From Bacteroidales bacterium UBA1797 (GTDB taxonomy: Bacteria > Bacteroidota > Bacteroidia > Bacteroidales > VadinHA17): 10,261 bases of DNA. A model generated the notes under the pieces. That model searched no databases, had not been told where the DNA came from, and saw nothing but the letters and a program-made list of their open reading frames with translations. The stretch spans positions 1,468 to 11,728 of the forward strand of contig DCFT01000042.1 of NCBI GenBank assembly GCA_002319885.1. The letters run 5' to 3'. Below are positions 1-6,925 of the stretch, one piece after another. Every line of letters starts with the position of its first letter. The stretch's first letter is position 1. The position numbers and the translations under genes were made by a program.

Positions 1-8
1 GCATGTTT

Positions 9-38
9 TGTAGGGACGTTGCATGCAACGTCCCTACA
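9..38. repeat. Perfect 30-bp palindrome, REP/MITE-like
   Basis: The 15-base arm TGTAGGGACGTTGCA (9-23) is followed directly by its exact reverse complement (24-38), with GCATGC at the centre and no loop. Bases 2-9 and 37-44 are both CATGTTTT, an 8-bp direct repeat that brackets and slightly overlaps the palindrome. It lies 6 bp beyond the stop codon of the M64 peptidase gene. In the plus direction the hairpin is followed by a T-rich run (39-46), so it could also terminate a plus-strand transcript entering from the left. On the minus strand, the direction of the peptidase gene, it is followed by AAAACATGC, which is not a U-tract, so it is a poor intrinsic terminator for that gene. Palindromes with TAGGGACG...CGTCCCTA ends recur, to my recollection, in environmental bacterial genomes as dispersed elements. 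Copy number cannot be judged from this window. Confidence 0.75.
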
Positions 39-44
39 TGTTTT

Positions 45-1319
45 TTATTTTATGTAAAATTCAATCATTTCTTTTATTGCATCCCGGCATACGGAACAAT
101 ACCCTTTAGGGCCATTGCTTTTCATTCTGCAATCCATCTCGGGACGGTAAATTCCTTTTGCAGAATACCCGCCTCCTTCAAAAAGTCCAGTTACATTTTC
201 ATATTTCTTCTCCGCTGGCGTTGGAACAGGAGTATTCTTGGATATCATATTTCCCCATTTTGAACCGAAATTGACAAGTGTGGTTATGTTTGGTTCCCAG
301 GGTTCTACGTTTAGAGGGTAAAATTCATCATATGCGACTTCAGATGTATAATATTCGTCAGCCAGACCAACAAATCCATGTCCAAATTCATGAATAAAGA
401 CTATTGGTGAAAGCTGATTTCCAGTTGTTGTCCCAGTATAGTAGTTGTAAACACCTCCTCCTCCGTACTTTGTGCTGTTTATTAGTACAACTATATTATC
501 GTGAGGGACCGCGGCAGCATAATCATTTACGGCTTTGATATCCTGGGTAGTCAGATACCTGTCAAGATTAAAAGTAAAGAAACTTGAATTCAGAGCTGTA
601 TTTACATATATATGCTCACCAGGAATGTCAGTTCCGGAATCCTGAGATACTGCCTCAACCGCCCAGATATTAAATTTATCCTTATAATCACTAAACGGGG
701 GTTCTGCAAAGAGATAATCAGCCATCTTTTTTACATCTTCTCTGAATTTTCCCATTTCATCTGCTTTGTACCCTTCCGCTATAAATGCAAGATCAACTGA
801 AGTATGGGGGTCGCCTTCGCCGTAAATTTTTGTGACTGCCACATTTACTGTATTTTCTTTTCTGATAAAATAATTCGCCGGGTCGATATCGGTTTCATAC
901 AATTTTGAGAATAAACCATTCCGTTCTCTCTTGCTGAGAATAAATCTGACTTTGTCTTTTGGGTAGGGCATTGTAGCCACTTCATAGAAACTTCTGTCAA
1001 TAGTCTTTGCTTCATCGGTCGTCTGCCACTCCTGGAAAAGTGTACAGAATGCTCTGGAATAAATAAGAGTATTACCGGCTACATCAAATAGTTCATATTT
1101 AAAATTTCCGGAGTTGAAAGGATTTATGAGATTAGTTTTAGATCCGGCCCAGTATGGCTCCTCCTTCATTCCTGCCGGGTAAACAGTTGTGGTGTGGCTA
1201 TTACCCGCAAGCATAAAATCGAACCTTAAGACTTTGTCAGTAAAATATTTGTCAAAATTGACCTGTGCTGTTAAGGTGATTGACAGCCAAAACAAAATAA
1301 GTGAAATTATTGTTCTCAT
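45..1319 (-). CDS. Secreted M64-family zinc metallopeptidase
   Basis: The 424-residue protein starts with a Sec signal peptide: Arg2, a hydrophobic core at 4-16, and a likely cleavage at Ala18|Gln19, so it acts outside the cytoplasm. Residues about 30-145 match the N-terminal beta-rich domain typical of family M64, and about 160-424 form the peptidase domain. The zinc site is HEFGHGFVGLADEY at 310-323: His310 and His314 are ligands, Glu311 is catalytic and Asp321 is the probable third ligand, as in the M64 motif HExxHxxxGxxD. The late motif DCRM (396-399), in the expected Met-turn region, is also present. Family M64 was named for the IgA peptidase of Clostridium ramosum; substrates of Bacteroidota members are mostly unknown, so IgA cleavage should not be assumed. 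No C-terminal type IX sorting domain is present, and the protein ends just after the catalytic domain. The gene stands alone, divergent from the channel gene. I see no clear promoter in its upstream gap; the best match, TAGCTTTA at 1354-1347, breaks the TAnnTTTG motif. Confidence 0.93.
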   Translation of the reverse strand: MRTIISLILFWLSITLTAQVNFDKYFTDKVLRFDFMLAGNSHTTTVYPAGMKEEPYWAGSKTNLINPFNSGNFKYELFDVAGNTLIYSRAFCTLFQEWQTTDEAKTIDRSFYEVATMPYPKDKVRFILSKRERNGLFSKLYETDIDPANYFIRKENTVNVAVTKIYGEGDPHTSVDLAFIAEGYKADEMGKFREDVKKMADYLFAEPPFSDYKDKFNIWAVEAVSQDSGTDIPGEHIYVNTALNSSFFTFNLDRYLTTQDIKAVNDYAAAVPHDNIVVLINSTKYGGGGVYNYYTGTTTGNQLSPIVFIHEFGHGFVGLADEYYTSEVAYDEFYPLNVEPWEPNITTLVNFGSKWGNMISKNTPVPTPAEKKYENVTGLFEGGGYSAKGIYRPEMDCRMKSNGPKGYCSVCRDAIKEMIEFYIK

Positions 1320-1387
1320 AGCTAATATATTTTTAACAGAATGTTGTAAAGCTAAAAATATTCAATGAGAGGGATTGATAATTTATC

Positions 1388-1395
1388 TATTTTTG
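1388..1395 (+). promoter_or_regulatory. Candidate Bacteroidota -7 promoter box for the channel gene
   Basis: TATTTTTG fits the Bacteroidota sigma-ABfr -7 consensus TAnnTTTG and would place transcription start about 20 nt before the ATG at 1421. No TTTG/TTG -33 element is found at the expected spacing (the nearest TTG is at 1375-1377, too close), so the call rests on the -7 box and its position in the divergent gap 1320-1420. That gap holds nothing else I can identify. Confidence 0.4.
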
Positions 1396-1420
1396 TCACT
1401 AATTATTTAAGTATTCTGAT

Positions 1421-2716
1421 ATGTCATTAATAAACGATCCTGCAATATGGTTTAAAGACTTTTTCATTCACGCAGGATTAGGCTACAGCTTCTCTTCATT
1501 TCTCAGTACCATGGTTCTGGTATTGATTGTCATTTTGCTTAGCTGGCTCTCAAACATTTTAGCAAAAGCAATCATCCTCGAAGTTGTTACCAGCATAGTC
1601 AAAAAGACCACTAACACCTGGGATGATATTTTCCTTGAACAAAAAGTTTTTACCCGTCTATCGCACTTTGCTCCTGCCCTTGTTATATGGTTTCTTGCTG
1701 CATGGGCTCTTAAGACCTATCCCGGATGGATGTTTGTGGTTCATAAACTCACCTATATTTATATGTTGATTATAGGTATGGTAGTCATTAATTCGTTTAT
1801 AGAAGCATGGCATGAAATCTATAAAACTTTACCGATCGCGCGCCACCGGCATATTAAGGGGTATGTTCAACTCCTGAAAATTTTCATAGTTGTTGTAACG
1901 TTTCTTATCGTTATATCAGTGGTATTCAAAAAAGATATGAGCTCTCTTATTGCTGGTTTGGGAGCTATGGCTGCTGTGCTGATTATCGTATTTAGAGATA
2001 CTCTGCTGGGACTTGTCGCCAGTATACAGCTCTCAGCCGATAAGATGCTGAAAGTGGGAGACTGGATTTCAATACCACGGCGTGATGTGGATGGTATCGT
2101 TTCAGATATAACTCTGAATACTGTTAAAGTTCAGAATTTCGACAAAACTATAATCACAGTACCTGCCTATTCGCTTGTTAATGATTCCTTCCAGAACTGG
2201 AGGGGAATGGAGGAGGCCGGAATACGACAGGTAAAAAGATCCATTTTCATTGATATACGGAGTATCAGGTTTGCTGACAAAGAATTGGAAGACAGACTTT
2301 GCAGGGTTCCGGCTATTAAAGAAGCAATTGAAACATCGAAAAGAAAATCCGATCAGCAGGGTAACAAAATTAACCTTAGCGATTCTCCGTTTTTCAATTC
2401 GCAGAAAATTACAAACCTGGGGCTTTTCAGGCTATATGCCGAAGCCTATATTAAGCAAATTCCCGAAGTGGATAAAGGGCAGACAATTATTCTGAAACAC
2501 CAGCCTTATAACGGGAATGGTCTGCAGTTGCAATTCAATCTGTTCACAACAAAAATCCAGTTTATTCCATACGAGAACCTTCAGTCTGATATTGTCGAAC
2601 ACCTTTTGGCGGTAATGAATGAGTTCGGACTAAAAGTTTTCCAGCAACCCACAGGTGATGACCTGCAAGCTTTATCAAAAAAAAATGAATTAATAGAATC
2701 TGAAATCAATACTTGA
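1421..2716 (+). CDS. ybdG: MscS-type mechanosensitive channel, YbdG/MscM subfamily
   Basis: This inner-membrane protein of 431 residues is expected to open under membrane tension and release small solutes during osmotic downshock. Five hydrophobic segments are visible at about 27-49, 83-98, 108-128, 149-169 and 174-202. The last is Gly/Ala-rich and corresponds to the pore-lining TM3 of MscS. The soluble beta domain follows at about 205-260. Landmarks of the YbdG branch, rather than of MscS itself, are FQNWRGMEEAGIRQVKRSI (257-275), TNLGLFR (331-337) and FGLKVFQQPTGDD (402-414). Length is close to E. coli YbdG (about 415 residues), which gives low-frequency MscM-type activity in E. coli. No Shine-Dalgarno sequence precedes the ATG, as is common in this phylum. 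The transaldolase-family gene starts 4 bp after the stop, so the two are probably co-transcribed. The functional link between them is unknown. Confidence 0.93.
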   Translation: MSLINDPAIWFKDFFIHAGLGYSFSSFLSTMVLVLIVILLSWLSNILAKAIILEVVTSIVKKTTNTWDDIFLEQKVFTRLSHFAPALVIWFLAAWALKTYPGWMFVVHKLTYIYMLIIGMVVINSFIEAWHEIYKTLPIARHRHIKGYVQLLKIFIVVVTFLIVISVVFKKDMSSLIAGLGAMAAVLIIVFRDTLLGLVASIQLSADKMLKVGDWISIPRRDVDGIVSDITLNTVKVQNFDKTIITVPAYSLVNDSFQNWRGMEEAGIRQVKRSIFIDIRSIRFADKELEDRLCRVPAIKEAIETSKRKSDQQGNKINLSDSPFFNSQKITNLGLFRLYAEAYIKQIPEVDKGQTIILKHQPYNGNGLQLQFNLFTTKIQFIPYENLQSDIVEHLLAVMNEFGLKVFQQPTGDDLQALSKKNELIESEINT

Positions 2717-2720
2717 AACC

Positions 2721-3938
2721 ATGGCCGATATAAATACCAGAATCAGCGATTTTATTTGGAAAAATCTAAGTGAAAAACATGTTAACGTGAAAAGTGATCC
2801 TTTCTGGGAAGCGCTTTATAATACAGGTACGGAACTCTGGCTTGATACAGGTGATATGGAGGAAGCTGAAGCAAACTGGTCAGCCGAGATGGGCGCGTTA
2901 ACCACGAATAATTCGTTGCTTAATAATGAGATACAAAAAGGTATATATGATGTTTTTATTTCCGAGGCAAAAAGTGTGGTAAGAGATCTTCCCCAGGAAG
3001 AAAGGGTTAAAGAGATAGCATTTATCTTAAATGCCCGGCATGCCCTGAGACTGGCTTTAAAGTTCGGCGGTTATGTAAGCGTCGAATTACATACTGATAC
3101 GGCTCATGATATTAAAGCAATTCAGAATTATGGAAGAAGATTTCATGATATCTGTCCTGAACAGTTTATTGTTAAAGTCCCGTATACTGCTGAGGGATTG
3201 ATAGGAGCAAGACTACTCAAGGATTCAGGCGTAAAAGTCAATTTCACACTAGGCTTCAGTGCACGCGAAAATGTACTTGTTACAAAAGTTGCACGACCTG
3301 ATTATGTGAATGTGTTTCTGGGCAGGATCGGTGCGTACATGCTAAATAATAATTTAGGCGATGGAACAGGAGCAGGGGAGAAAGCGGTTATCTCTTCTCA
3401 GAATTGGGTAACCGGGCTTACTGCAGAAAACCCATGGCAGACCAAACAAATAGCAGCAAGTTTGAGAAATTACGCCCAGCTCGAAATGTTGGCTGGTGTA
3501 GACGTGTTTACGATGCCTCCTAAAGTTGCAGCTGCAGGGCATAAAGAGTTATCCGGAAAATTTTCTTCCCATACTCATGAAAATTACGATGTCAGCATTT
3601 ATGATTCAGCAAAAGACGCTCATATTGAGAAATTCTGGGAAGTTGATAATAAAGTACTCAATCTCGCCGAACGTTTAGCTGCTAAATTACCTGCAAGCGG
3701 ATCTGAATTGGTTCACATTGCTCATGAAGAAGGATGTGAAGATATGTTCCCCTCACTATCAAGGGAAGAGAAAAGTTTCATTGTTTCCGACGGGAAGATA
3801 CCTCTTCATTCAAGATGGGAGAATAAAATAAGTGAAGGGAAGATTGCTCCAGATACATTACTTACACTGGCCGGACTGGCATCATTTACCTCTGATCAGG
3901 AGATGCTTGACCACAGGATAAGAAGCATAATAGAATAA
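2721..3938 (+). CDS. Transaldolase-family protein with C-terminal extension
   Basis: The protein has 405 residues. Transaldolases are TIM-barrel enzymes that move a three-carbon dihydroxyacetone unit between sugar phosphates in the pentose phosphate pathway, through a Schiff base on lysine. Visible family landmarks, in order: LWLDTG (39-44), the substrate loop TTNNSLLNNE (61-70, in the position of TTNPSL), VSVELHTD (119-126), IVKVPYTAEG (150-159) with Lys152 as the expected Schiff-base lysine, NFTLGFS (174-180, compare NLTLLFS), and SLRNYAQLEMLAGVDVFTMPP (247-267). The barrel appears complete by about residue 290. Residues about 290-405 form an extra tail not found in the classical enzyme of about 315 residues or in the short fructose-6-phosphate aldolase type of about 220 residues. 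Because TTNPS is altered to TTNNS and the tail is long, the substrate may differ from the classical one; I therefore give no symbol. It follows the channel gene by 4 bp, and its stop lies 2 bp from the stop of convergent rlmB. Confidence 0.85.
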   Translation: MADINTRISDFIWKNLSEKHVNVKSDPFWEALYNTGTELWLDTGDMEEAEANWSAEMGALTTNNSLLNNEIQKGIYDVFISEAKSVVRDLPQEERVKEIAFILNARHALRLALKFGGYVSVELHTDTAHDIKAIQNYGRRFHDICPEQFIVKVPYTAEGLIGARLLKDSGVKVNFTLGFSARENVLVTKVARPDYVNVFLGRIGAYMLNNNLGDGTGAGEKAVISSQNWVTGLTAENPWQTKQIAASLRNYAQLEMLAGVDVFTMPPKVAAAGHKELSGKFSSHTHENYDVSIYDSAKDAHIEKFWEVDNKVLNLAERLAAKLPASGSELVHIAHEEGCEDMFPSLSREEKSFIVSDGKIPLHSRWENKISEGKIAPDTLLTLAGLASFTSDQEMLDHRIRSIIE

Positions 3939-3940
3939 AA

Positions 3941-4681
3941 TCAGAGCGAACGTTGTCTGATTATCTCATATAAAAGAATACCGGCCGCTACAGATACATT
4001 AAGTGAACCGATTGTTCCTGTCATGGGGATCTTAATCTGATCATCCGCCAATGATAACAGCTCGCGGCTTATTCCTTTGTCTTCTGCGCCAAGTATTAAA
4101 ACCGAAGGTCCGGTTAATTTTGTCTCCGACGCTGATTTTGCCGATTTCTCACCCGCACAGAACACCCTGAGTCCTGATTCTTTCAGGTATTCTATTGACC
4201 TTACAATGCTTTTTTCTCTGCAAACGGGAAAGGAATGTAAAGCACCGGCCGATGTTTTAACTGCATCGGCGGTTATCCTTGCGGATCCTTTTTCGGGTAT
4301 TATTATTGCATGTGCGCCAAGGCTTTCAGCTGTACGGACTATCGCGCCAAAGTTTCTAACATCCGAAACACCATCAAGAGCAATTATCAAAGGATCTTCA
4401 CCCTTTTCAAATATCATAGGAAGAAGGTTGGCAATATATTGATATTCAATTATTGAGAGCCAGGCCAGCACCCCCTGGTGATTTTTCCTTGTAACGAGTT
4501 CTATTCTTTCAACAGGTACAATCTGAAATACAATGTTATGAGCTTTAACCTCTGTCATAAGTTCATGATAGAGAGCACCCTGCAATCCTTGTTTTATAAG
4601 AAGCCGGTCGATTTGTTTTCCGGCTCTTATTGCCTCTATCACTGCATGCAATCCATAAATACAATCTGATTCTTTCTGCAT
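3941..4681 (-). CDS. rlmB: 23S rRNA (guanosine-2251-2'-O)-methyltransferase RlmB
   Basis: This 246-residue SpoU/TrmH-family (SPOUT knot) enzyme uses S-adenosylmethionine to methylate the 2'-OH of a guanosine in the peptidyl-transferase P-loop of 23S rRNA. Residues 5-75 form the small RNA-binding domain (IYGLHAVIEAIRAG at 8-21, then NHQGVLAW at 67-74). The catalytic domain shows all three SpoU motifs: motif 1 NFGAIVRTAE (110-119) with the catalytic Arg116, motif 2 VLILGAEDKGIS (194-205), and motif 3 IPMTGTIGSLNVSVAAGI (218-235) with the knot-forming Gly/Asn/Ser residues. Length matches E. coli RlmB (243). The IYGLHAV opening and the motif set favour RlmB over other TrmH-like enzymes, although a tRNA Gm18-type activity cannot be formally excluded by reading alone. 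The gene is single, convergent with the transaldolase gene, and its promoter must lie in the AT-rich gap 4682-4804. Confidence 0.92.
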   Translation of the reverse strand: MQKESDCIYGLHAVIEAIRAGKQIDRLLIKQGLQGALYHELMTEVKAHNIVFQIVPVERIELVTRKNHQGVLAWLSIIEYQYIANLLPMIFEKGEDPLIIALDGVSDVRNFGAIVRTAESLGAHAIIIPEKGSARITADAVKTSAGALHSFPVCREKSIVRSIEYLKESGLRVFCAGEKSAKSASETKLTGPSVLILGAEDKGISRELLSLADDQIKIPMTGTIGSLNVSVAAGILLYEIIRQRSL

Positions 4682-4804
4682 AAACTATATATTAAATATC
4701 TTTAAATATCAATTTTACTTTTTAAGTACCTGAATTATTATCCGCATGTCGTGCTTAAGAGGGATAAATCTCTGACTCAGGGCACTTCAAACGCAGGATT
4801 ATTT
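4682..4804. other. AT-rich intergenic gap between rlmB and the GWxTD gene
   Basis: This gap should hold the end of the minus-strand operon and the promoter of rlmB. I see a short inverted repeat TACTT-TTT-AAGTA at 4716-4728 and a tandem AAATATC with a three-base spacer near 4694-4710, both weak and compatible with AT-rich composition. There is no GC-rich hairpin with a T-tract to serve as terminator, and no clean TAnnTTTG on the minus strand. No small gene is evident. Confidence 0.5.
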
Positions 4805-6142
4805 TTATATGCCTTTCGGATTATCGAGACGGAAAACAATCCCTTTCCTCCAGCTTGCTATTGCTTTATCCCATAATGTAATGAGAGTCTCACTGCGACT
4901 AAGGTAAAAGTCATTATTTGAGAATATATTTTCTCTTTTCTTAAAGTTGAAGAAAAGATAAGAATCAGATACTGTGAATCTCCCTCCCCATTTTGATTTT
5001 ACAACAGGTTTTTTATAACCCCAGCTTTCACCATCAGTTGTTTTATAAACTTTGTCGGGTGGTCCGTATATTATATAGATCATACCTCTTTCAGTTCGCC
5101 ATCCTTCCTTATATGAAGTAAAATAATAGTTTGAATACATTACCCTGGTATAAAAGATCCGGATAAGTTCACGGGATTTATCAACATTACCACCGCATTT
5201 GATCCAAAAATCATCGAGTGCTGCTTTCGGCTTTACAGAGGATTTCATTTCTGCCATCTCATCCTGGGTTGCAAGATATGCCAATGGTTCTATCATAACT
5301 TCAGGAGTAGTAATCTTCGGATAGGTAGGTCCAAAATTAAAAAATGTGACTCCGTCCTTAATATTCCTGTCAATCGAGCACAGATAAATACCTTCCTTCG
5401 GGAACATCATGGGCAATGAATCGGAATAAGGGATTGCAACAACTTTCAGGGGATCATAGTCGAGTGTTTTTTCGGGGAGAAGCATTGATGGAGGATCAGG
5501 AACTTCTTTGAAGGGTTTGTAAAATGAAACAAACAAACTGTCAACATGTCCACGTGTATAAATAACGTTGATGTATTCATCAATTCTCAGCACAGGACTG
5601 AAAAGTTCATTCTTGTCAAAATGACCCTGTATCCTGAAATTATACCTGTTCGTATAAGAAAGAGTATTAAACTGAACAAAATTCTGAGATACCAGCAGCC
5701 GAAGCCTGTCGAGAACTTTAACCTCAGCCAGATATTCATTTCCTTTTTCAACTGCAAGCGGAATATCAAAAACATACTCGGGTTTCCCTTTTTCCTTGAC
5801 AATGCTTAAGTTTGATAACGCTGTATCAGCCAGCGCTTTTGCCTGGCTGAGATTATAAAGCTTAACAGTAATAACTATCTCTGCAGTCGGAACATTTTGC
5901 GGATTAGCTTCTGAGAAAAAAAGATCACTGGCAGAAAACCTGACAGACAATACTGACGATTCATCGGTATTATTAATGATGTTAAATTGCGGATTGATAG
6001 GACTTTTAGTAGGATTATAAAGATAGGACAGGTCTTTGTAATCAACAGACTGTTGAGTAGTTTTACACGAATTGAATACAACGGTAACCAGAATACATGA
6101 TATCAGTAGACATATAGTTCTGATGTTATTTCTATTCTTCAT
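4805..6142 (-). CDS. GWxTD-domain lipoprotein of unknown function
   Basis: I choose the ATG at 6142, giving 445 residues, instead of the in-frame ATG at 6187. The shorter form begins directly with a lipoprotein signal peptide (MKNRNN, hydrophobic core about 8-22, FNSC with the lipidated Cys26) and leaves 16 nt after the thioesterase stop, whereas the longer form overlaps that gene and buries the signal. After Cys26 the sequence is polar (KTTQQ), so the protein is probably anchored in the envelope; which membrane is not decided by the sequence. Residues about 50-290 look beta-rich and have no recognised motif. Residues about 300-400 form the GWxTD domain: FW (312-313), FYTRVMYSNYYF (330-341), then GWRTERGMIYIIYGPPD (347-363). 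The signature is GWRTE here, with Glu replacing the Asp of the name. The domain is recurrent in Bacteroidota and some other phyla, and its biochemical role is not known to me. It is the last gene of the ABC-F/thioesterase cluster. Confidence 0.85.
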   Translation of the reverse strand: MKNRNNIRTICLLISCILVTVVFNSCKTTQQSVDYKDLSYLYNPTKSPINPQFNIINNTDESSVLSVRFSASDLFFSEANPQNVPTAEIVITVKLYNLSQAKALADTALSNLSIVKEKGKPEYVFDIPLAVEKGNEYLAEVKVLDRLRLLVSQNFVQFNTLSYTNRYNFRIQGHFDKNELFSPVLRIDEYINVIYTRGHVDSLFVSFYKPFKEVPDPPSMLLPEKTLDYDPLKVVAIPYSDSLPMMFPKEGIYLCSIDRNIKDGVTFFNFGPTYPKITTPEVMIEPLAYLATQDEMAEMKSSVKPKAALDDFWIKCGGNVDKSRELIRIFYTRVMYSNYYFTSYKEGWRTERGMIYIIYGPPDKVYKTTDGESWGYKKPVVKSKWGGRFTVSDSYLFFNFKKRENIFSNNDFYLSRSETLITLWDKAIASWRKGIVFRLDNPKGI

Positions 6143-6158
6143 ACCCAAAATTAGTATT

Positions 6159-6923
6159 TTATTTATTGTTATTCTTTTTCCATTCAATTCTTATTCTGCA
6201 AAGTTCCTTATTATCATTAGTTCTGAATATTGAATGGTTGCAGAAATTTTCATTCTCCTTATCAAAAGATGTTCTTATAAATATTTCTTCATCACTCATC
6301 GATTCTGCAAGATAGTTAATTTCAGCAGATTGAGCTTCATTGTTCATGATGAAATCGAGATGATAGCTATCGCTTACCCATTTCAGATAGTTTACATTGT
6401 TGGTATGCAGATTTACATCCAGATCGCTGACCTTTATTCTGTATATAGGCGAAAGAATTCCGTTATCAGACGCCGCATTAATCTTTTCGGCATATCTGAC
6501 AGGTGAAATATTGGTATGCAGATCAAAGTTATAATGGGTAAGGGTAGAATCGGGTCTTTGAACCCTTTTTGTGTTGCGGTCAAGAATTAACCACGATGAT
6601 GTTCCGGAAGCAATATGCCTCCCGTCGGGATCTGATACCTCGTAGTTTCTGAGAGCGAAAACCTTGTCGGTACCGTTTGGCCAGGTCCTGATCTTTATGG
6701 TATCTGTCCATAACGGCCATTTGTCGATGACGACATAAATCCTTGACAGTACCCAGAAGTGATTATCTCTCAGCAGGTCATCCCTGCCAAACCCAAGTTT
6801 AACAGCATGGTCGGAAGCAATATCCTGCATGTAATTAAAAAGCGAATATAAATTTAGCTTCCCATCAGGACCGGTTTCGTAAACATGTACCCTGTATTCT
6901 TTTTCAAACTGAAGCAGATCCAT
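6159..6923 (-). CDS. Acyl-ACP thioesterase (FatA/FatB-like double hotdog)
   Basis: This cytoplasmic enzyme of 254 residues is expected to hydrolyse acyl-acyl carrier protein, releasing free fatty acids from fatty-acid synthesis. It has two hotdog halves, about 1-125 and 155-250. The first carries HFWVLSRIYVVIDKWPLW (55-72) and WPNGTDKVFALRNYEV (81-96), both typical of the acyl-ACP thioesterase family (PF01643). The second carries the active-site strand DVNLHTNNVNYLKW (169-182). By analogy with plant FatB the catalytic residues are Asp169, Asn171 and His173, with Glu207 in NYLAES (203-208); the Cys next to that Glu in plants is Ser208 here, which fits the view that the Cys is not essential. 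Length agrees with Bacteroides homologues, one of which has a solved structure. It starts 2 nt after the ABC-F stop codon and is followed 16 nt later by the GWxTD lipoprotein gene, so translation is probably coupled. Chain-length preference cannot be read from the sequence. Confidence 0.93.
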   Translation of the reverse strand: MDLLQFEKEYRVHVYETGPDGKLNLYSLFNYMQDIASDHAVKLGFGRDDLLRDNHFWVLSRIYVVIDKWPLWTDTIKIRTWPNGTDKVFALRNYEVSDPDGRHIASGTSSWLILDRNTKRVQRPDSTLTHYNFDLHTNISPVRYAEKINAASDNGILSPIYRIKVSDLDVNLHTNNVNYLKWVSDSYHLDFIMNNEAQSAEINYLAESMSDEEIFIRTSFDKENENFCNHSIFRTNDNKELCRIRIEWKKNNNK

Positions 6924-6925
6924 TT

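Noticed and set aside
3..263. Plus-strand 86-residue frame starting inside the palindrome
   Set aside because: It is antisense to the conserved C-terminal end of the M64 peptidase and starts inside the repeat element; no supporting signal.
4077..4442. 121-residue open frame on the plus strand inside rlmB
   Set aside because: It is fully antisense to the well-conserved catalytic region of RlmB, has no recognisable motif, no promoter, and its composition is explained by the opposite-strand codons.
4716..4728. TACTT/AAGTA inverted repeat as a terminator
   Set aside because: A 5-bp AT-rich stem with a three-base loop is too weak for an intrinsic terminator and easily arises by chance in this gap.
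5546..5809. Plus-strand frame of 87 residues opposite the GWxTD gene, plus minus-strand frames at 5587-5802 and 5875-6081
   Set aside because: All lie wholly within the GWxTD coding region in other frames; no family resemblance or start signals.
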